Shown: piece after piece, positions 6,847 to 16,192 of the stretch
How the letters are laid out: every line of letters starts with the position of its first letter
Position numbering within the stretch: position 1 is the first letter of the stretch
DNA from: CAVYUC01 sp963816685
GTDB lineage: Bacteria > Bacteroidota > Bacteroidia > Bacteroidales > Prolixibacteraceae
Assembly: GCA_963816685.1 (NCBI GenBank)
Contig: CAWFMB010000014.1
Coordinates: forward strand, 682,001-746,000
Direction: 5' to 3'
Length of the DNA: 64,000 nt
Position numbers and translations under genes: made by a program
Notes under the pieces: model-generated
The model's database searches: none
What the model was told of the DNA's origin: nothing
Seen by the model: the letters and a program-made list of their open reading frames with translations, nothing else

Positions 6847-9633
6847 TTAGTTCATCGTGTAATTGAATAAACTACCACCTTCGTTGCCTACTAAAAGATT
6901 AAGTTGTTCAGAATTGTCTGAAATACTGCCAATGCTGAATTCGCTATTGCCCTGCAGTGGAAATCCCTCATGGAGTTTTCCGTCAGGATTAATCAGGTAA
7001 ATCTGATTGGCTGCGGAATCCACAATGCCTATTTTTTTCGATTTTGGTCCGAAGGTATAAATATTAGGTTGATGGGTGATTGGATGATCAAACTTTTCGT
7101 GGAAGAGTTTTTTACCGTTTTCATCAAAAACGGAGAGTTCATTTCCATCAACAAAAATAAAATCAGGAACTCCGTTTCCGTTTAAATCATCGCATGTAAA
7201 GAAGTGGTTTTCACTGAATTTGCCAGTTTTCTTTTCAGTAAATTTTCCATCGAAAAAGAGATAGTAAACTTTTCCTGTAATGTCTGTCGCTACAATCTTT
7301 GGTGTATCGTTTAAATCGAGTACAAGCGGATTCCTGGAGTTTTGAAACCGTGCAGATGTTGAAACCCTTGTTTCGCCTCTTCTGTCCTGAATGTATATAC
7401 GTGATTCGTCCTTAAAGACAATAAAATCTTTTTGGCCCACTCTGAAATGCTGGACCGGAGTGGTTACCGGGAAATCAGTTTTGTCGAAAATCCAACCGCT
7501 TATAATTTTTGCCTCCTGATCATAGGCATAAACTTTTTTGTCCTCGCAAGCAACAAAATAGCGGTAGTTTCGATTGTTGTCATAGTCGAAAACACTAATT
7601 CCATTTGTTGCAGGTGAGCGGAAATCAACCGGAAAATGTGCAACATTGTTTCCGTTTCTGTCCAGTAGGTAAAGTTTATCTTTGGTGTTGAAGAGGTATT
7701 GAAGGTTTCCGTTCCTGTAATAATCAATCTGATGGATTTCGCCTAAAACTGGTTCAGGTAATTGAATGCTCCAGCGAATCCGGCCGTCTTTAGTTACCTG
7801 GTGCAGGCTGTTCCTGTTGTCCTGCAGAATGATTTCACGGTTTTTCCTGTCATCATGGTTGATTACAATTTGCGGTTTGAAGGGAATTGTGCTGCCAATT
7901 GTACTTTGCCATGTGGTTTGTGCTTCCTCTTTTCCTTTTTCATTGTATCCAAGAATCAACGAATTAAAATAAATGTCTTTATTTCGTTGTACCTGCCAGT
8001 TTAAGGCCCAGAATTTGCGGAGGTTTTCCTGCCTTGTATCCAGAAACTTTGAAATATCATCAGAGAAAATTTCCTTTTCGAAACTGAATGCTTTATTCAC
8101 ATCAACAAAAATATTGATGTTCGAGCGGTTTGAAATGTTCTGCTTAAATTCAAGATAACGTATATCTTTTGCAAGAGTTGCATCAAGAGCCATACTGTGC
8201 AGGTATTCCTGAAGTCCTTTTTCAGAGTTTGAAAAGATCATGAAATTATCATAGAATGATACATAATTTGCCTGGTTCAGTGAAAACGGACTACCCAGCC
8301 AGATTCCCGGGAAAGAGGGATACGGGAATTTGTAAATGTTGAATTGCAACTCTTTATCTACTTTATATGTCGATGTTAAAGTTTCCGGTGCAACTTTTTT
8401 TCTGACAGCATAGTTCGAAAGCAGTAGGTTTAATTGTTCTTCCGCAGCCGATTTTCCTTCGGTGTGCAAAATGAAAAAGCTGGTTTTATTCTCAGGATTA
8501 ACCGGAATTGTTGTTGTTGCAACAATGACTTCATCCTTTACGATTTCGCCGAAAACATTCTTAATATCGGCACGCACACCCAATTCAATTTTTTTTATAC
8601 TTTCTTCACGTTTATAATAGAAGTCAGAATGTTTAAAATATTCTTCGAGCCGTTTGAAAAATTCCTTTTTATTGGAGAAGGTGTAACTGCAAAAGAAGGA
8701 GGTATTTTTAGGTAAAATGTCATCTGCCCGAAAACGCGATGCTTCCTGTTTATCGAAAACCGAAAGAAAATGGTTCAGTGAATCGTCGGCTGCAGAGATT
8801 CCTCCCAAAGAAATATAATCGTCTTCAAAATTAAAGTCAAGTTCCGTCCACGACGAAAAGTCCTTAAATTCATCGGCTGCATCCTGATAGTTTGTTGATG
8901 CAGTTTCGCCAAATTCATTTACATTCCGGATGGTTTGCCTGCTTAACAGGTTTTTAAGGTAATCAGGAAAGATTTGATGGTTCACATATAATGAAAGCTC
9001 CGAATTGGAGGTAACAGTTTTATTTACCCGTTTGAAATAAGGACTTTTTAAAATGCCCTGGGTGGTTAGCTGACGAATAGATTGCTCTACTAAAAGAGAT
9101 TTTGAACTGGCCAAAAACAATCCTTCGGAAAAGCTGTAAAATACAGAACTGCTACCTGCCGAAATTTCAGTGATCTTATAGTTGCTGTAGTTGCGCTCAT
9201 TATATGTAAATTTTCCTTCAGGATAAAAAGTATGAATAAGGTTGCCGAGTGCTTTTCGTTTTTTATTATTACCTGTATTTTTAATTATCAGCGGCACCAG
9301 TTCATTCCTGCCGGTAAATCCAAACGAAAGAATGAAGGATTCGCTGCGAAGATTTCCTGAAATTCCATTACTGTTTTGAATAATGCTGTCAACTTTTTCA
9401 GCAACATCAAAAAAGACGTTGCCAATTTGTACACTCATCAATTCTTTAATTAACGGATTTTGAAAGGGTACAGATTTCAATGAATTAAATTCAAAAAAGA
9501 AGGGCGTCGAAAGCGGAACAGCTTTATATATTGAAGTTTCTCTGGAGAAAGTATCGTCGTCTTTTGTGAAATAAATGAAACCGGCAACTGCCGCCAGTAA
9601 AACAAGGAGAACGATGATTAAGCTACGTTTCAT
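6847..9633 (-). CDS. Membrane-anchored DUF3352-like protein with a C-terminal beta-propeller-like region
   Basis: A 928-residue protein with an N-terminal membrane anchor (Lys-Arg then about 18 hydrophobic residues) and the rest presumably outside the membrane. The first 550 residues resemble the DUF3352-type proteins of Bacteroidota, with repeated beta-strand segments and pairs of phenylalanines. The last 300 residues carry repeated short blades with Asp-x-Asn-Gly-Asn or Asp-Arg-Asn-Gly-Asn turns, as in PQQ/FG-GAP-like propellers. The frame is open from a TTG at 9678, but the ATG at 9633 puts the anchor at the start. Monocistronic or shared with the downstream sigma factor. The function is unknown and the domain assignment is by eye. 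Confidence 0.6.
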   Translation of the reverse strand: MKRSLIIVLLVLLAAVAGFIYFTKDDDTFSRETSIYKAVPLSTPFFFEFNSLKSVPFQNPLIKELMSVQIGNVFFDVAEKVDSIIQNSNGISGNLRSESFILSFGFTGRNELVPLIIKNTGNNKKRKALGNLIHTFYPEGKFTYNERNYSNYKITEISAGSSSVFYSFSEGLFLASSKSLLVEQSIRQLTTQGILKSPYFKRVNKTVTSNSELSLYVNHQIFPDYLKNLLSRQTIRNVNEFGETASTNYQDAADEFKDFSSWTELDFNFEDDYISLGGISAADDSLNHFLSVFDKQEASRFRADDILPKNTSFFCSYTFSNKKEFFKRLEEYFKHSDFYYKREESIKKIELGVRADIKNVFGEIVKDEVIVATTTIPVNPENKTSFFILHTEGKSAAEEQLNLLLSNYAVRKKVAPETLTSTYKVDKELQFNIYKFPYPSFPGIWLGSPFSLNQANYVSFYDNFMIFSNSEKGLQEYLHSMALDATLAKDIRYLEFKQNISNRSNINIFVDVNKAFSFEKEIFSDDISKFLDTRQENLRKFWALNWQVQRNKDIYFNSLILGYNEKGKEEAQTTWQSTIGSTIPFKPQIVINHDDRKNREIILQDNRNSLHQVTKDGRIRWSIQLPEPVLGEIHQIDYYRNGNLQYLFNTKDKLYLLDRNGNNVAHFPVDFRSPATNGISVFDYDNNRNYRYFVACEDKKVYAYDQEAKIISGWIFDKTDFPVTTPVQHFRVGQKDFIVFKDESRIYIQDRRGETRVSTSARFQNSRNPLVLDLNDTPKIVATDITGKVYYLFFDGKFTEKKTGKFSENHFFTCDDLNGNGVPDFIFVDGNELSVFDENGKKLFHEKFDHPITHQPNIYTFGPKSKKIGIVDSAANQIYLINPDGKLHEGFPLQGNSEFSIGSISDNSEQLNLLVGNEGGSLFNYTMN

Positions 9634-9651
9634 TTTTTTTGCAGGTTTATC

Positions 9652-9659
9652 CAAAAATA
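9652..9659 (-). promoter_or_regulatory. -7 box (TATTTTTG on the minus strand) for the DUF3352-like gene
   Basis: CAAAAATA on the plus strand reads TATTTTTG on the coding strand, 18 bases before the ATG at 9633. A TTTG at 9675-9678 is 15 bases upstream, shorter than the usual spacing. Confidence 0.4.
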
Positions 9660-9782
9660 CTAAATAGGAAATGACCAAAACAGGTATTTTCTGATTAGTA
9701 ATGAAATGTTAATTGTTAATAAATTTTTTAGTGATAAAAATTAATGCTGTAAAGTAACAGCAATTTTTATTGGCAGACGTAA

Positions 9783-9808
9783 AAAAGGCCGGTAAATTCC
9801 GGCCTTTT
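9783..9808 (-). terminator. Terminator of the rimP-nusA-infB operon
   Basis: AAAAGGCCGG (9783-9792) pairs perfectly with CCGGCCTTTT (9799-9808) around a 6-base loop. On the minus strand the stem is followed by a T run, 19 bases after the infB stop codon. Confidence 0.85.
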
Positions 9809-9827
9809 AGCTGTATGTATTATTCTT

Positions 9828-12818
9828 TTAGAGTTGTTTTGCAACCTCAATTTCGTGAAAAGCTTCCACATTATCGCCTACTTTAATGTCGTTAAAGTTT
9901 TCGATGTTTAATCCGCATTCATAACCATTTTTCACTTCTCTGACATCTTCCTTGAAGCGTTTCAGTGAACCAAGGTTTCCGGTGTAAATGACTATTCCGT
10001 CGCGAATAATCCTGATTTTCGAATTTCTGGAGATTTTTCCATCACGGACAATACAACCGGCAACAGTACCAACTTTAGTAATTTTGAAAGTTTCAATTAC
10101 TTCAGCGGTTCCTGTAATTTCTTCCCTGATTTCAGGCGACAGCATACCTTCCATTGCTGCCCTTATTTCGTTAATTGCATCGTAAATAATGGAGTACAAA
10201 CGAATATCTATTTGTTCTTTTTCTGCAAGTTTACGTGCACTTAACGACGGACGAACCTGGAACCCGATGACAATTGCTTCTGAAGCGGCGGCCAAAAGAA
10301 TATCAGATTCTGAAATTTGTCCAACAGCCTGATGCTTAATATTCACCTGAATTTCTTCGGTGGATAATTTTATGAGTGAATCAGCCAGAGCTTCAACCGA
10401 ACCATCCACATCACCTTTAACAATAAGATTCAGTTCCTGGAAATTACCGATTGCAATTCGTCGTCCAATTTCGTCGAGTGTAATATGTTTTTGTGTCCGA
10501 AGTCCCTGTTCACGTGCAAGTTGTTCCCGTTTATTAGCGATATTACGTGCTTCACGTTCATTTTCAAGAACATTGAAATTATCGCCAGCCTGGGGTGCAC
10601 CGTCGAGTCCGAGAATAATGGCAGGTTCTGCAGGACCGGCTTTTGAGATTTTTTGATTCCTTTCGTTAAACATGGCTTTAATGTGACCGTAATGTTGTCC
10701 GGCAAGCACAATATCACCCATTTTTAATGTTCCGGACTGAACAAGAACTGTGGCAACATAACCGCGTCCGCGATCCAGCGACGATTCGATGATTGTACCT
10801 ATAGCCCTTCGTTCAGGATTAGCTTTCAACTCAAGCATTTCAGCTTCAAGCAACACTTTTTCAAGCAATTCATCGATACCTGTTCCACCTTTTGCCGAAA
10901 TATCCTGCGACTGGTATTTTCCACCCCATTCTTCAACGAGATAGTTCATGTTGGCCAGTTCTTCCTTGATTTTTTCAGGACTTGCACCCGGTTTATCAAT
11001 TTTATTAATTGCAAAAACTATTGGAACACCTGCAGCAGATGCATGGTTAATTGCTTCAACTGTTTGAGGCATTACGTTGTCATCAGCAGCTACAATAATA
11101 ATTGCAATATCGGTAACCTGGGCACCACGGGCACGCATGGCTGTAAAAGCTTCGTGACCGGGAGTATCAAGGAATGTAATATTTCTTCCATCTTCGAGGC
11201 TGACATGATAAGCTCCAATATGCTGTGTAATTCCTCCGGCCTCACCGGCAATGACGTTAGTGCTTCTAATGTAATCGAGCAATGATGTTTTTCCGTGGTC
11301 CACATGACCCATAACCGTTACAATAGGTGGGCGCGGAACAAGTATTTCATTCGAGTCATCCTCGTCCATATCAATGGCTTCCTGAATATCTACGCTGACA
11401 AATTCTACTGAATAACCAAATTCTTCAGCAACAATTGACAGTGTTTCTGCATCGAGGCGCTGATTGATTGAAACAAACAACCCAAGGCTCATGCATGACG
11501 AAATTACCTCCGTAACACTAACATTCATCATGGTAGCCAATTCGCTGACCGAAACAAATTCAGTAACTTTTATTACTTTTTTCTGTTCGTTTTCTTTTTC
11601 GAGATCTGCATATTTCTTTTCGCTTACCGCTGCACGTTTGTCTCTCCGGTGTTTGGAACCTTTTGATTTTCCTTTTGAAGTTAAACGAGCCAGGGTATCT
11701 TTTATTTGTTTTTGAACTTCTTCTTCGTTCACTTCGCGTTTAAGCAGCGGTTTTTTCTTTTTACCGGTTTGCTTTTGCAGTGTAAGGGATGGTTTACCCT
11801 TTTCCCTTTGTTTTTCGTCAACTCTTATTTTTCCGGTTTCTTTAATTCTTTTCCGTCGTTTTTTCCGCAATGAAGCATCTGAATCTTCTTTTTTCTCCGG
11901 CAAATTAATTTTTCCAACGACTGTTGGTGCATTCAACTTGTTGGAGTTGGATTTGTATACTTCTTCCTGCCGTTCTTCCTTGGGCCTTTTTGATTCCTGG
12001 GCTTCGGCAGCAGATTTTCTTTCAGCAGCCCGTTGTTTGATTCGCTTCTTCCGTTCTTTTTCTTTTTCTTCCCTGGTTTTTTTTGCAGGCCTTGTTTTCT
12101 GGTTGATATCTTCGAGATTAATTCTCCCGACTACTTTTATTGAATCAACTTTCGGAACTTCAGTTTCAACAATCTCCTGTTCATCTTTTTCTTCAGATGC
12201 CGGTTGTTCAGGTTCCGGTTCTTTTTCAGGCTGTTCTTCCTTTTCATTAACCGGTTCTGTTTCGGGTTGTTTTTGAGGTTCTTCTATTATCTCTTCCGGT
12301 TTTTCAGCCTGTGGTGCCTTTTCTTCTTCCGGTTGAGCTTTTTCTTCTTCCTGTATTTTTGGTTTTTCCTCAATTTTTTTCTTTGGCCTGTTCAGGCTTT
12401 CGAGATCAACTTTCCCAACAACTTTAATTCCTTCTTCCTTTTTCTCCGGCTTCTCTTCTTTTGGTTCTTCTTTTTTCTTCTCCGGAATCGGTGCAACTTG
12501 TTTTTTCTGAGGAACTTCTTTTACTTCTTCCACTTCATCTTCCTCCTCTTCGTCCTCTTCCTGTTGCCGTTTATCAATAGAAATGATCTCTTGTTTTGGA
12601 CGATGACTTTTTAAGCTGATTTTTTCCGACTCCTTTTTAAGGTTTAAATCGATTTTGTATTCTTTTTCAAGAAGTTCAACAGCTTCGACTGAAACCTTGT
12701 TGTTCGGATTCGTATCAATATCAAAACCTTTTTTATGCAGGAAATCAACAATAGTATGAATCCCTACATTAAATTCTCTTGCAAGTTTGCTAAGCCTAAT
12801 TGTCTTGCCTTCTGCCAT
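9828..12818 (-). CDS. infB: Translation initiation factor IF-2
   Basis: The GTPase that brings initiator tRNA to the 30S subunit and promotes subunit joining. The 996-residue protein starts with an IF2_N helix bundle (about residues 1-50). A very acidic and basic Glu/Lys/Pro linker follows, holding three copies of a V-V-G-[KR]-[IV]-[ND]-L motif. Then come a second IF2_N module (about 420-465), the G domain with GHVDHGKTS near residue 503, DTPGHEAF and NKID, and C-terminal domains II-IV. The frame is open from a TTG at 12824, but the ATG at 12818 gives the family start. It is the last gene of the rimP-nusA-infB operon and ends at a strong terminator. Confidence 0.97.
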   Translation of the reverse strand: MAEGKTIRLSKLAREFNVGIHTIVDFLHKKGFDIDTNPNNKVSVEAVELLEKEYKIDLNLKKESEKISLKSHRPKQEIISIDKRQQEEDEEEEDEVEEVKEVPQKKQVAPIPEKKKEEPKEEKPEKKEEGIKVVGKVDLESLNRPKKKIEEKPKIQEEEKAQPEEEKAPQAEKPEEIIEEPQKQPETEPVNEKEEQPEKEPEPEQPASEEKDEQEIVETEVPKVDSIKVVGRINLEDINQKTRPAKKTREEKEKERKKRIKQRAAERKSAAEAQESKRPKEERQEEVYKSNSNKLNAPTVVGKINLPEKKEDSDASLRKKRRKRIKETGKIRVDEKQREKGKPSLTLQKQTGKKKKPLLKREVNEEEVQKQIKDTLARLTSKGKSKGSKHRRDKRAAVSEKKYADLEKENEQKKVIKVTEFVSVSELATMMNVSVTEVISSCMSLGLFVSINQRLDAETLSIVAEEFGYSVEFVSVDIQEAIDMDEDDSNEILVPRPPIVTVMGHVDHGKTSLLDYIRSTNVIAGEAGGITQHIGAYHVSLEDGRNITFLDTPGHEAFTAMRARGAQVTDIAIIIVAADDNVMPQTVEAINHASAAGVPIVFAINKIDKPGASPEKIKEELANMNYLVEEWGGKYQSQDISAKGGTGIDELLEKVLLEAEMLELKANPERRAIGTIIESSLDRGRGYVATVLVQSGTLKMGDIVLAGQHYGHIKAMFNERNQKISKAGPAEPAIILGLDGAPQAGDNFNVLENEREARNIANKREQLAREQGLRTQKHITLDEIGRRIAIGNFQELNLIVKGDVDGSVEALADSLIKLSTEEIQVNIKHQAVGQISESDILLAAASEAIVIGFQVRPSLSARKLAEKEQIDIRLYSIIYDAINEIRAAMEGMLSPEIREEITGTAEVIETFKITKVGTVAGCIVRDGKISRNSKIRIIRDGIVIYTGNLGSLKRFKEDVREVKNGYECGLNIENFNDIKVGDNVEAFHEIEVAKQL

Positions 12819-12914
12819 ATACAACTTTTTTCTTTCTTTATCCTGATGCTAAATAATACTGCGCAAGTATAGTTAAAAGCTTTAACAGTAGTTTTATTTT
12901 TGCAATTTTTGTTA

Positions 12915-14150
12915 TTACTCAAATTCCGATTTCAGAATTTTCAACACATGGTCAATCGTTTCTTCTTCGAGATCTGTACGTTTTATCAATTCGTTGCGTG
13001 GTATATTAATTACGTTTTTAGCCGTGTCGCAACCAATTGCTTTTAGTTCATCGATAACCCAGCTTTCAATTTCATCTGCAAATTCATCGAGGTTAACATC
13101 TTCGTCGTCTTGTTCCATTTCGCGGTAAACATCTATTTCATATCCGGTTAACTGGCTGGCCAGCCGGATGTTTAACCCGCCTTTACCAATTGCCAGCGAA
13201 ACTTCTTCGGGTTTCAGGTAAACTTCGGCTCTTTTATCTGCTTCGTTTATTTTTATGTTATTAATTTTAGCCGGATTTAACGACCGTTTAATAAAAAGCT
13301 GCAGGTTGGATGAATAATTGATTACATCGATATTTTCGTTTTTCAATTCGCGTACGATTCCATGAATACGTGAACCTTTCATTCCAACACATGCACCAAC
13401 CGGATCAATTCTTTCATCATATGATTCAACGGCAACTTTTGCCCTTTCGCCTGGCACCCGCACAATTTTCTTGATAGTAATTAATCCATCAAAAATCTCG
13501 GGGATTTCAAGCTCGAATAATCGTTCGAGAAATGTCGGTGCTGTTCGCGATAATATAATCAGCGGGTTGTTGTTTCTCAGTTCCACTTTGTAAACAATTG
13601 CACGCACTGTATCACCTTTTCTGAAATAATCAGATGGAATTTGTTCTGATTTTGGAAGTATAAGTTCATTCCCTTCATCATCTAAAATCAATATTTCTTT
13701 TTTCCATACCTGGTACACTTCACCAGTAATAATATCGCCAATTTTTGTCTTATACTTTCCGTAAACATGGTCTTTTTCGAGTTCCATGATTTTGCTGGCA
13801 AGGTTCTGACGCAGATTCAGAATTGCACGGCGTCCGAAATCGGCAAGTTTCACTTCGTCTGTTACTTCTTCTCCTACCTCGTAATCGCTGTCAATTTTCT
13901 GAGCATCTGTCAAGGTGATTTGCAGGTTGGGTTCTTCCAGTTGGTCGTCTTCAACAACTTCACGGTTTCTCCATATTTCGAAGTCACCTTTATCAATATT
14001 GATAATTACATCAAAATTTTCATCAGTGCCAAACTGCTTAATCAGAACGCTTCTGAAAACATCTTCAAGAACACTCATCATGGTTACCCTGTCGATGTTT
14101 TTCAGTTCCTTGAATTCGGCAAAAGTATCGATTAGATTAATATTTTCCAT
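12915..14150 (-). CDS. nusA: Transcription termination/antitermination factor NusA
   Basis: Binds RNA polymerase and nascent RNA to modulate pausing, termination and antitermination. The 411 residues have the usual order: N-terminal polymerase-binding domain (1-125), S1 domain (about 130-200, with GDIITGEVYQVWKKE), then two KH domains (about 230-345, with the VGACVGMKGSRI and LAIGKGGLNIRLAS signatures). The C-terminal acidic repeats of gamma-proteobacterial NusA are replaced by a short acidic tail with one helix-hairpin-like segment, as usual in this phylum. It starts 11 bases after rimP and precedes infB by 96 bases. Confidence 0.96.
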   Translation of the reverse strand: MENINLIDTFAEFKELKNIDRVTMMSVLEDVFRSVLIKQFGTDENFDVIINIDKGDFEIWRNREVVEDDQLEEPNLQITLTDAQKIDSDYEVGEEVTDEVKLADFGRRAILNLRQNLASKIMELEKDHVYGKYKTKIGDIITGEVYQVWKKEILILDDEGNELILPKSEQIPSDYFRKGDTVRAIVYKVELRNNNPLIILSRTAPTFLERLFELEIPEIFDGLITIKKIVRVPGERAKVAVESYDERIDPVGACVGMKGSRIHGIVRELKNENIDVINYSSNLQLFIKRSLNPAKINNIKINEADKRAEVYLKPEEVSLAIGKGGLNIRLASQLTGYEIDVYREMEQDDEDVNLDEFADEIESWVIDELKAIGCDTAKNVINIPRNELIKRTDLEEETIDHVLKILKSEFE

Positions 14151-14161
14151 CTCAAATCAAT

Positions 14162-14626
14162 TTATTTAAATGAAATAACAACTTTTGCTGTTTTTATTTC
14201 GTCATAGCTTATAATATGCTCTTTTACAATTAATTGTTTTTTCTTATGACCTTCAACTTTTTCCCGGACCGAAGATTCCAATACAATTTCCTTTTCCCGG
14301 GCTTCCTTTAAAATGCCTTTTAATTTTCCACCTGAGTTAGTTATAACTTCAATTTCACGGCCTGTATTTTTTATGTACTGCTCCTTTACCTTGAAACTTT
14401 CTGTTAATCCCGGCGATGAAACCTGAAGTTCGAAATCTTCCACATCCCTGTCCAAAGTATGTTCAACATGCCTGCTGATTTTAATGCACTGTTCAATAGT
14501 CAACCCTTCGTAACTGTCGACAAAAATATTTATAAAGTTCGCTTTACTTACCGAAACTTCAACCATAAACATCTTTTCTTCCAAAACTTCCTCCACCAGG
14601 TTTTCTATAGTTTCCTTGTCAATCAT
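14162..14626 (-). CDS. rimP: Ribosome maturation factor RimP
   Basis: Needed for late maturation of the 30S subunit. The 154-residue protein has the N-terminal alpha/beta domain with IEQCIKISRHVEHTLD, then the DFELQVSSPGLTESFK core signature, and a C-terminal SH3-like domain. It is the first gene of the rimP-nusA-infB operon, an order conserved across bacteria. A promoter with both boxes at consensus spacing lies 65 bases upstream. Confidence 0.95.
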   Translation of the reverse strand: MIDKETIENLVEEVLEEKMFMVEVSVSKANFINIFVDSYEGLTIEQCIKISRHVEHTLDRDVEDFELQVSSPGLTESFKVKEQYIKNTGREIEVITNSGGKLKGILKEAREKEIVLESSVREKVEGHKKKQLIVKEHIISYDEIKTAKVVISFK

Positions 14627-14690
14627 TAATTACCAGTAACAAAATAGGGAACCTCAGGTCCCCTAATTCAGGTTTTTCGAAAAATCTTGG

Positions 14691-14721
14691 CAAAAATAGT
14701 AATTTCTTCAATAAATACAAA
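14691..14721 (-). promoter_or_regulatory. Promoter of rimP-nusA-infB (TTTG-N19-TATTTTTG)
   Basis: On the minus strand, TTTG at 14721-14718 and TATTTTTG at 14698-14691 are separated by 19 bases, the consensus distance. The leader before rimP would be about 60 bases. Confidence 0.65.
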
Positions 14722-14869
14722 AATAGCAGTGGATATAAATCCCTGATTTTAAAGAATAAATAATTGGGAGTACGTGCAGGTTTAAAAGCTTTGTTTTGTC
14801 AAACCAAATCTTTTACCGGTAAAGCAATCTGCATTACAGTAAAACAGAATGGAACTGATTTAAAATTTA

Positions 14870-14877
14870 TACTTTTG
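14870..14877 (+). promoter_or_regulatory. -7 box TACTTTTG upstream of the HD phosphohydrolase gene
   Basis: An exact TAnnTTTG match 22 bases before the GTG start. No TTTG is found 17-23 bases upstream, so the -33 box is weak. Confidence 0.45.
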
Positions 14878-14899
14878 ATGAATCAGAAAATTAAAGCCG

Positions 14900-16189
14900 G
14901 TGAATCAGTTTCAGCCAAATAAAAAAAAGATAATTAATGATCCTGTTTTTGGATTTATCAATATCCATTCTGAATTGGTGTTTGATTTAATTCAACATCC
15001 TGTATTTCAGCGTTTGAGACGAATAAAACAATTGGGTCTTTCATTTCTTGTTTTTCCCGGGGCAAATCACAGCCGGTTTGAACATGCATTGGGTGCCAGT
15101 CATTTAATGCAGCAGGCGGTTTCTGTACTTCGGTTAAAAGGACATGAAATAACCGAAGAAGAGGCCGAAGCAGTAATAATTGCTATTTTACTCCACGACG
15201 TTGGTCATGCACCATATTCCCATGTGCTTGAGCATACACTTGTAGAAATTTCGCACGAAGAAATTTCACTGTTGCTGATGAATGAACTGAATAATCATTT
15301 TAACGGGAAACTGAACCTCGCTATTGAAATTTTTAATAATAAATATAAAAAACATTTTCTGCACCAGCTTGTTGCAAGTCAGACCGATATGGACCGGCTT
15401 GATTATCTGAGCCGCGACAGTTTTTTTACAGGTGTGGCGGAAGGTGTGGTGGGAATCGATCGAATTATTAAAATGTTAAACGTCTGGAATGATGAACTGG
15501 CGATTGATATAAAGGGAATATATTCAATCGAAAAATTTTTGATTGCACGGCGGCTGATGTATTGGCAGGTGTATCTGCACAAAACTGTTGTAGCTGCCGA
15601 AATTCTTTTAATTAATATCTTAAAGCGGGCTAAGGAATTAATTGTCGCCGGTGATAAATTATTTGTTACACCAACATTGAATATTTTTCTTGAAAATAAT
15701 TTTAGTTCCGATGATTTTAAAAATAACATTGAAGTTAACGGCAAAAAAGTTTTAAACTGGTTTGTTTTGCTTGACGATAATGACATTCTTATTTCAATTA
15801 AGGAATGGCAGTTTCATCACGATTTGGTTTTATCGTACCTTTCAAAAAGCATGTACAACAGAAATCTGTTTAAAACCAAACTCGAATCGAAACCTGTTTC
15901 AAAAGCCTGGGAAGAAAAAATGCTGACCCGTATTTCCCAAACAATATGTGCCGATGAAAAGCTTTCCCCATACTTTCTGATGACAGGAGAAATTACAAAC
16001 AATGCATATAACCGTTCAAGTGAAAACATTAACATTTTGTACAAAAACGGAAAAGTTAAGGATATCAGGGAAGCGTCGGACATAAATCTTTCGGTTCTGA
16101 CGAAAACTGTGCGTAAATATTTTGTGTGTTATCCAAAAGAATTGGACTTTAATTTGTTTAAACCTATATTTGCAACGCCAAAAAAATGA
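14900..16189 (+). CDS. HD superfamily phosphohydrolase (dGTPase-like, COG1078 type)
   Basis: A 429-residue metal-dependent HD-domain protein. The N-terminal part has IHSELVFDLIQHPVFQRLRRIKQLG-like spacing, then NHSRFEHALG, then the HD pair HDVGHAPYSH near residues 99-108, and an SQTDMDRLDYLSRD stretch that completes the metal site. This subfamily is related to dNTP triphosphohydrolases, but its true substrate is usually untested. The GTG at 14900 is the only sensible start: a nearby ATG at 14878 is out of frame. It is 3 bases upstream of lpxD and so probably the first gene of the lipid A operon. Confidence 0.88.
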   Translation: MNQFQPNKKKIINDPVFGFINIHSELVFDLIQHPVFQRLRRIKQLGLSFLVFPGANHSRFEHALGASHLMQQAVSVLRLKGHEITEEEAEAVIIAILLHDVGHAPYSHVLEHTLVEISHEEISLLLMNELNNHFNGKLNLAIEIFNNKYKKHFLHQLVASQTDMDRLDYLSRDSFFTGVAEGVVGIDRIIKMLNVWNDELAIDIKGIYSIEKFLIARRLMYWQVYLHKTVVAAEILLINILKRAKELIVAGDKLFVTPTLNIFLENNFSSDDFKNNIEVNGKKVLNWFVLLDDNDILISIKEWQFHHDLVLSYLSKSMYNRNLFKTKLESKPVSKAWEEKMLTRISQTICADEKLSPYFLMTGEITNNAYNRSSENINILYKNGKVKDIREASDINLSVLTKTVRKYFVCYPKELDFNLFKPIFATPKK

Positions 16190-16192
16190 TGA

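Noticed and set aside
10501..10520. TGTTCACGTGCAAG in infB as a parS site
   Set aside because: It shares CACGTG but the flanks match poorly to the parS consensus; the site in parA is better.
12204..12614. A 136-codon plus-strand frame rich in Phe and Leu
   Set aside because: It is the antisense of the Glu/Lys-rich IF-2 linker, which forces Phe/Leu/Ser-rich complementary codons.
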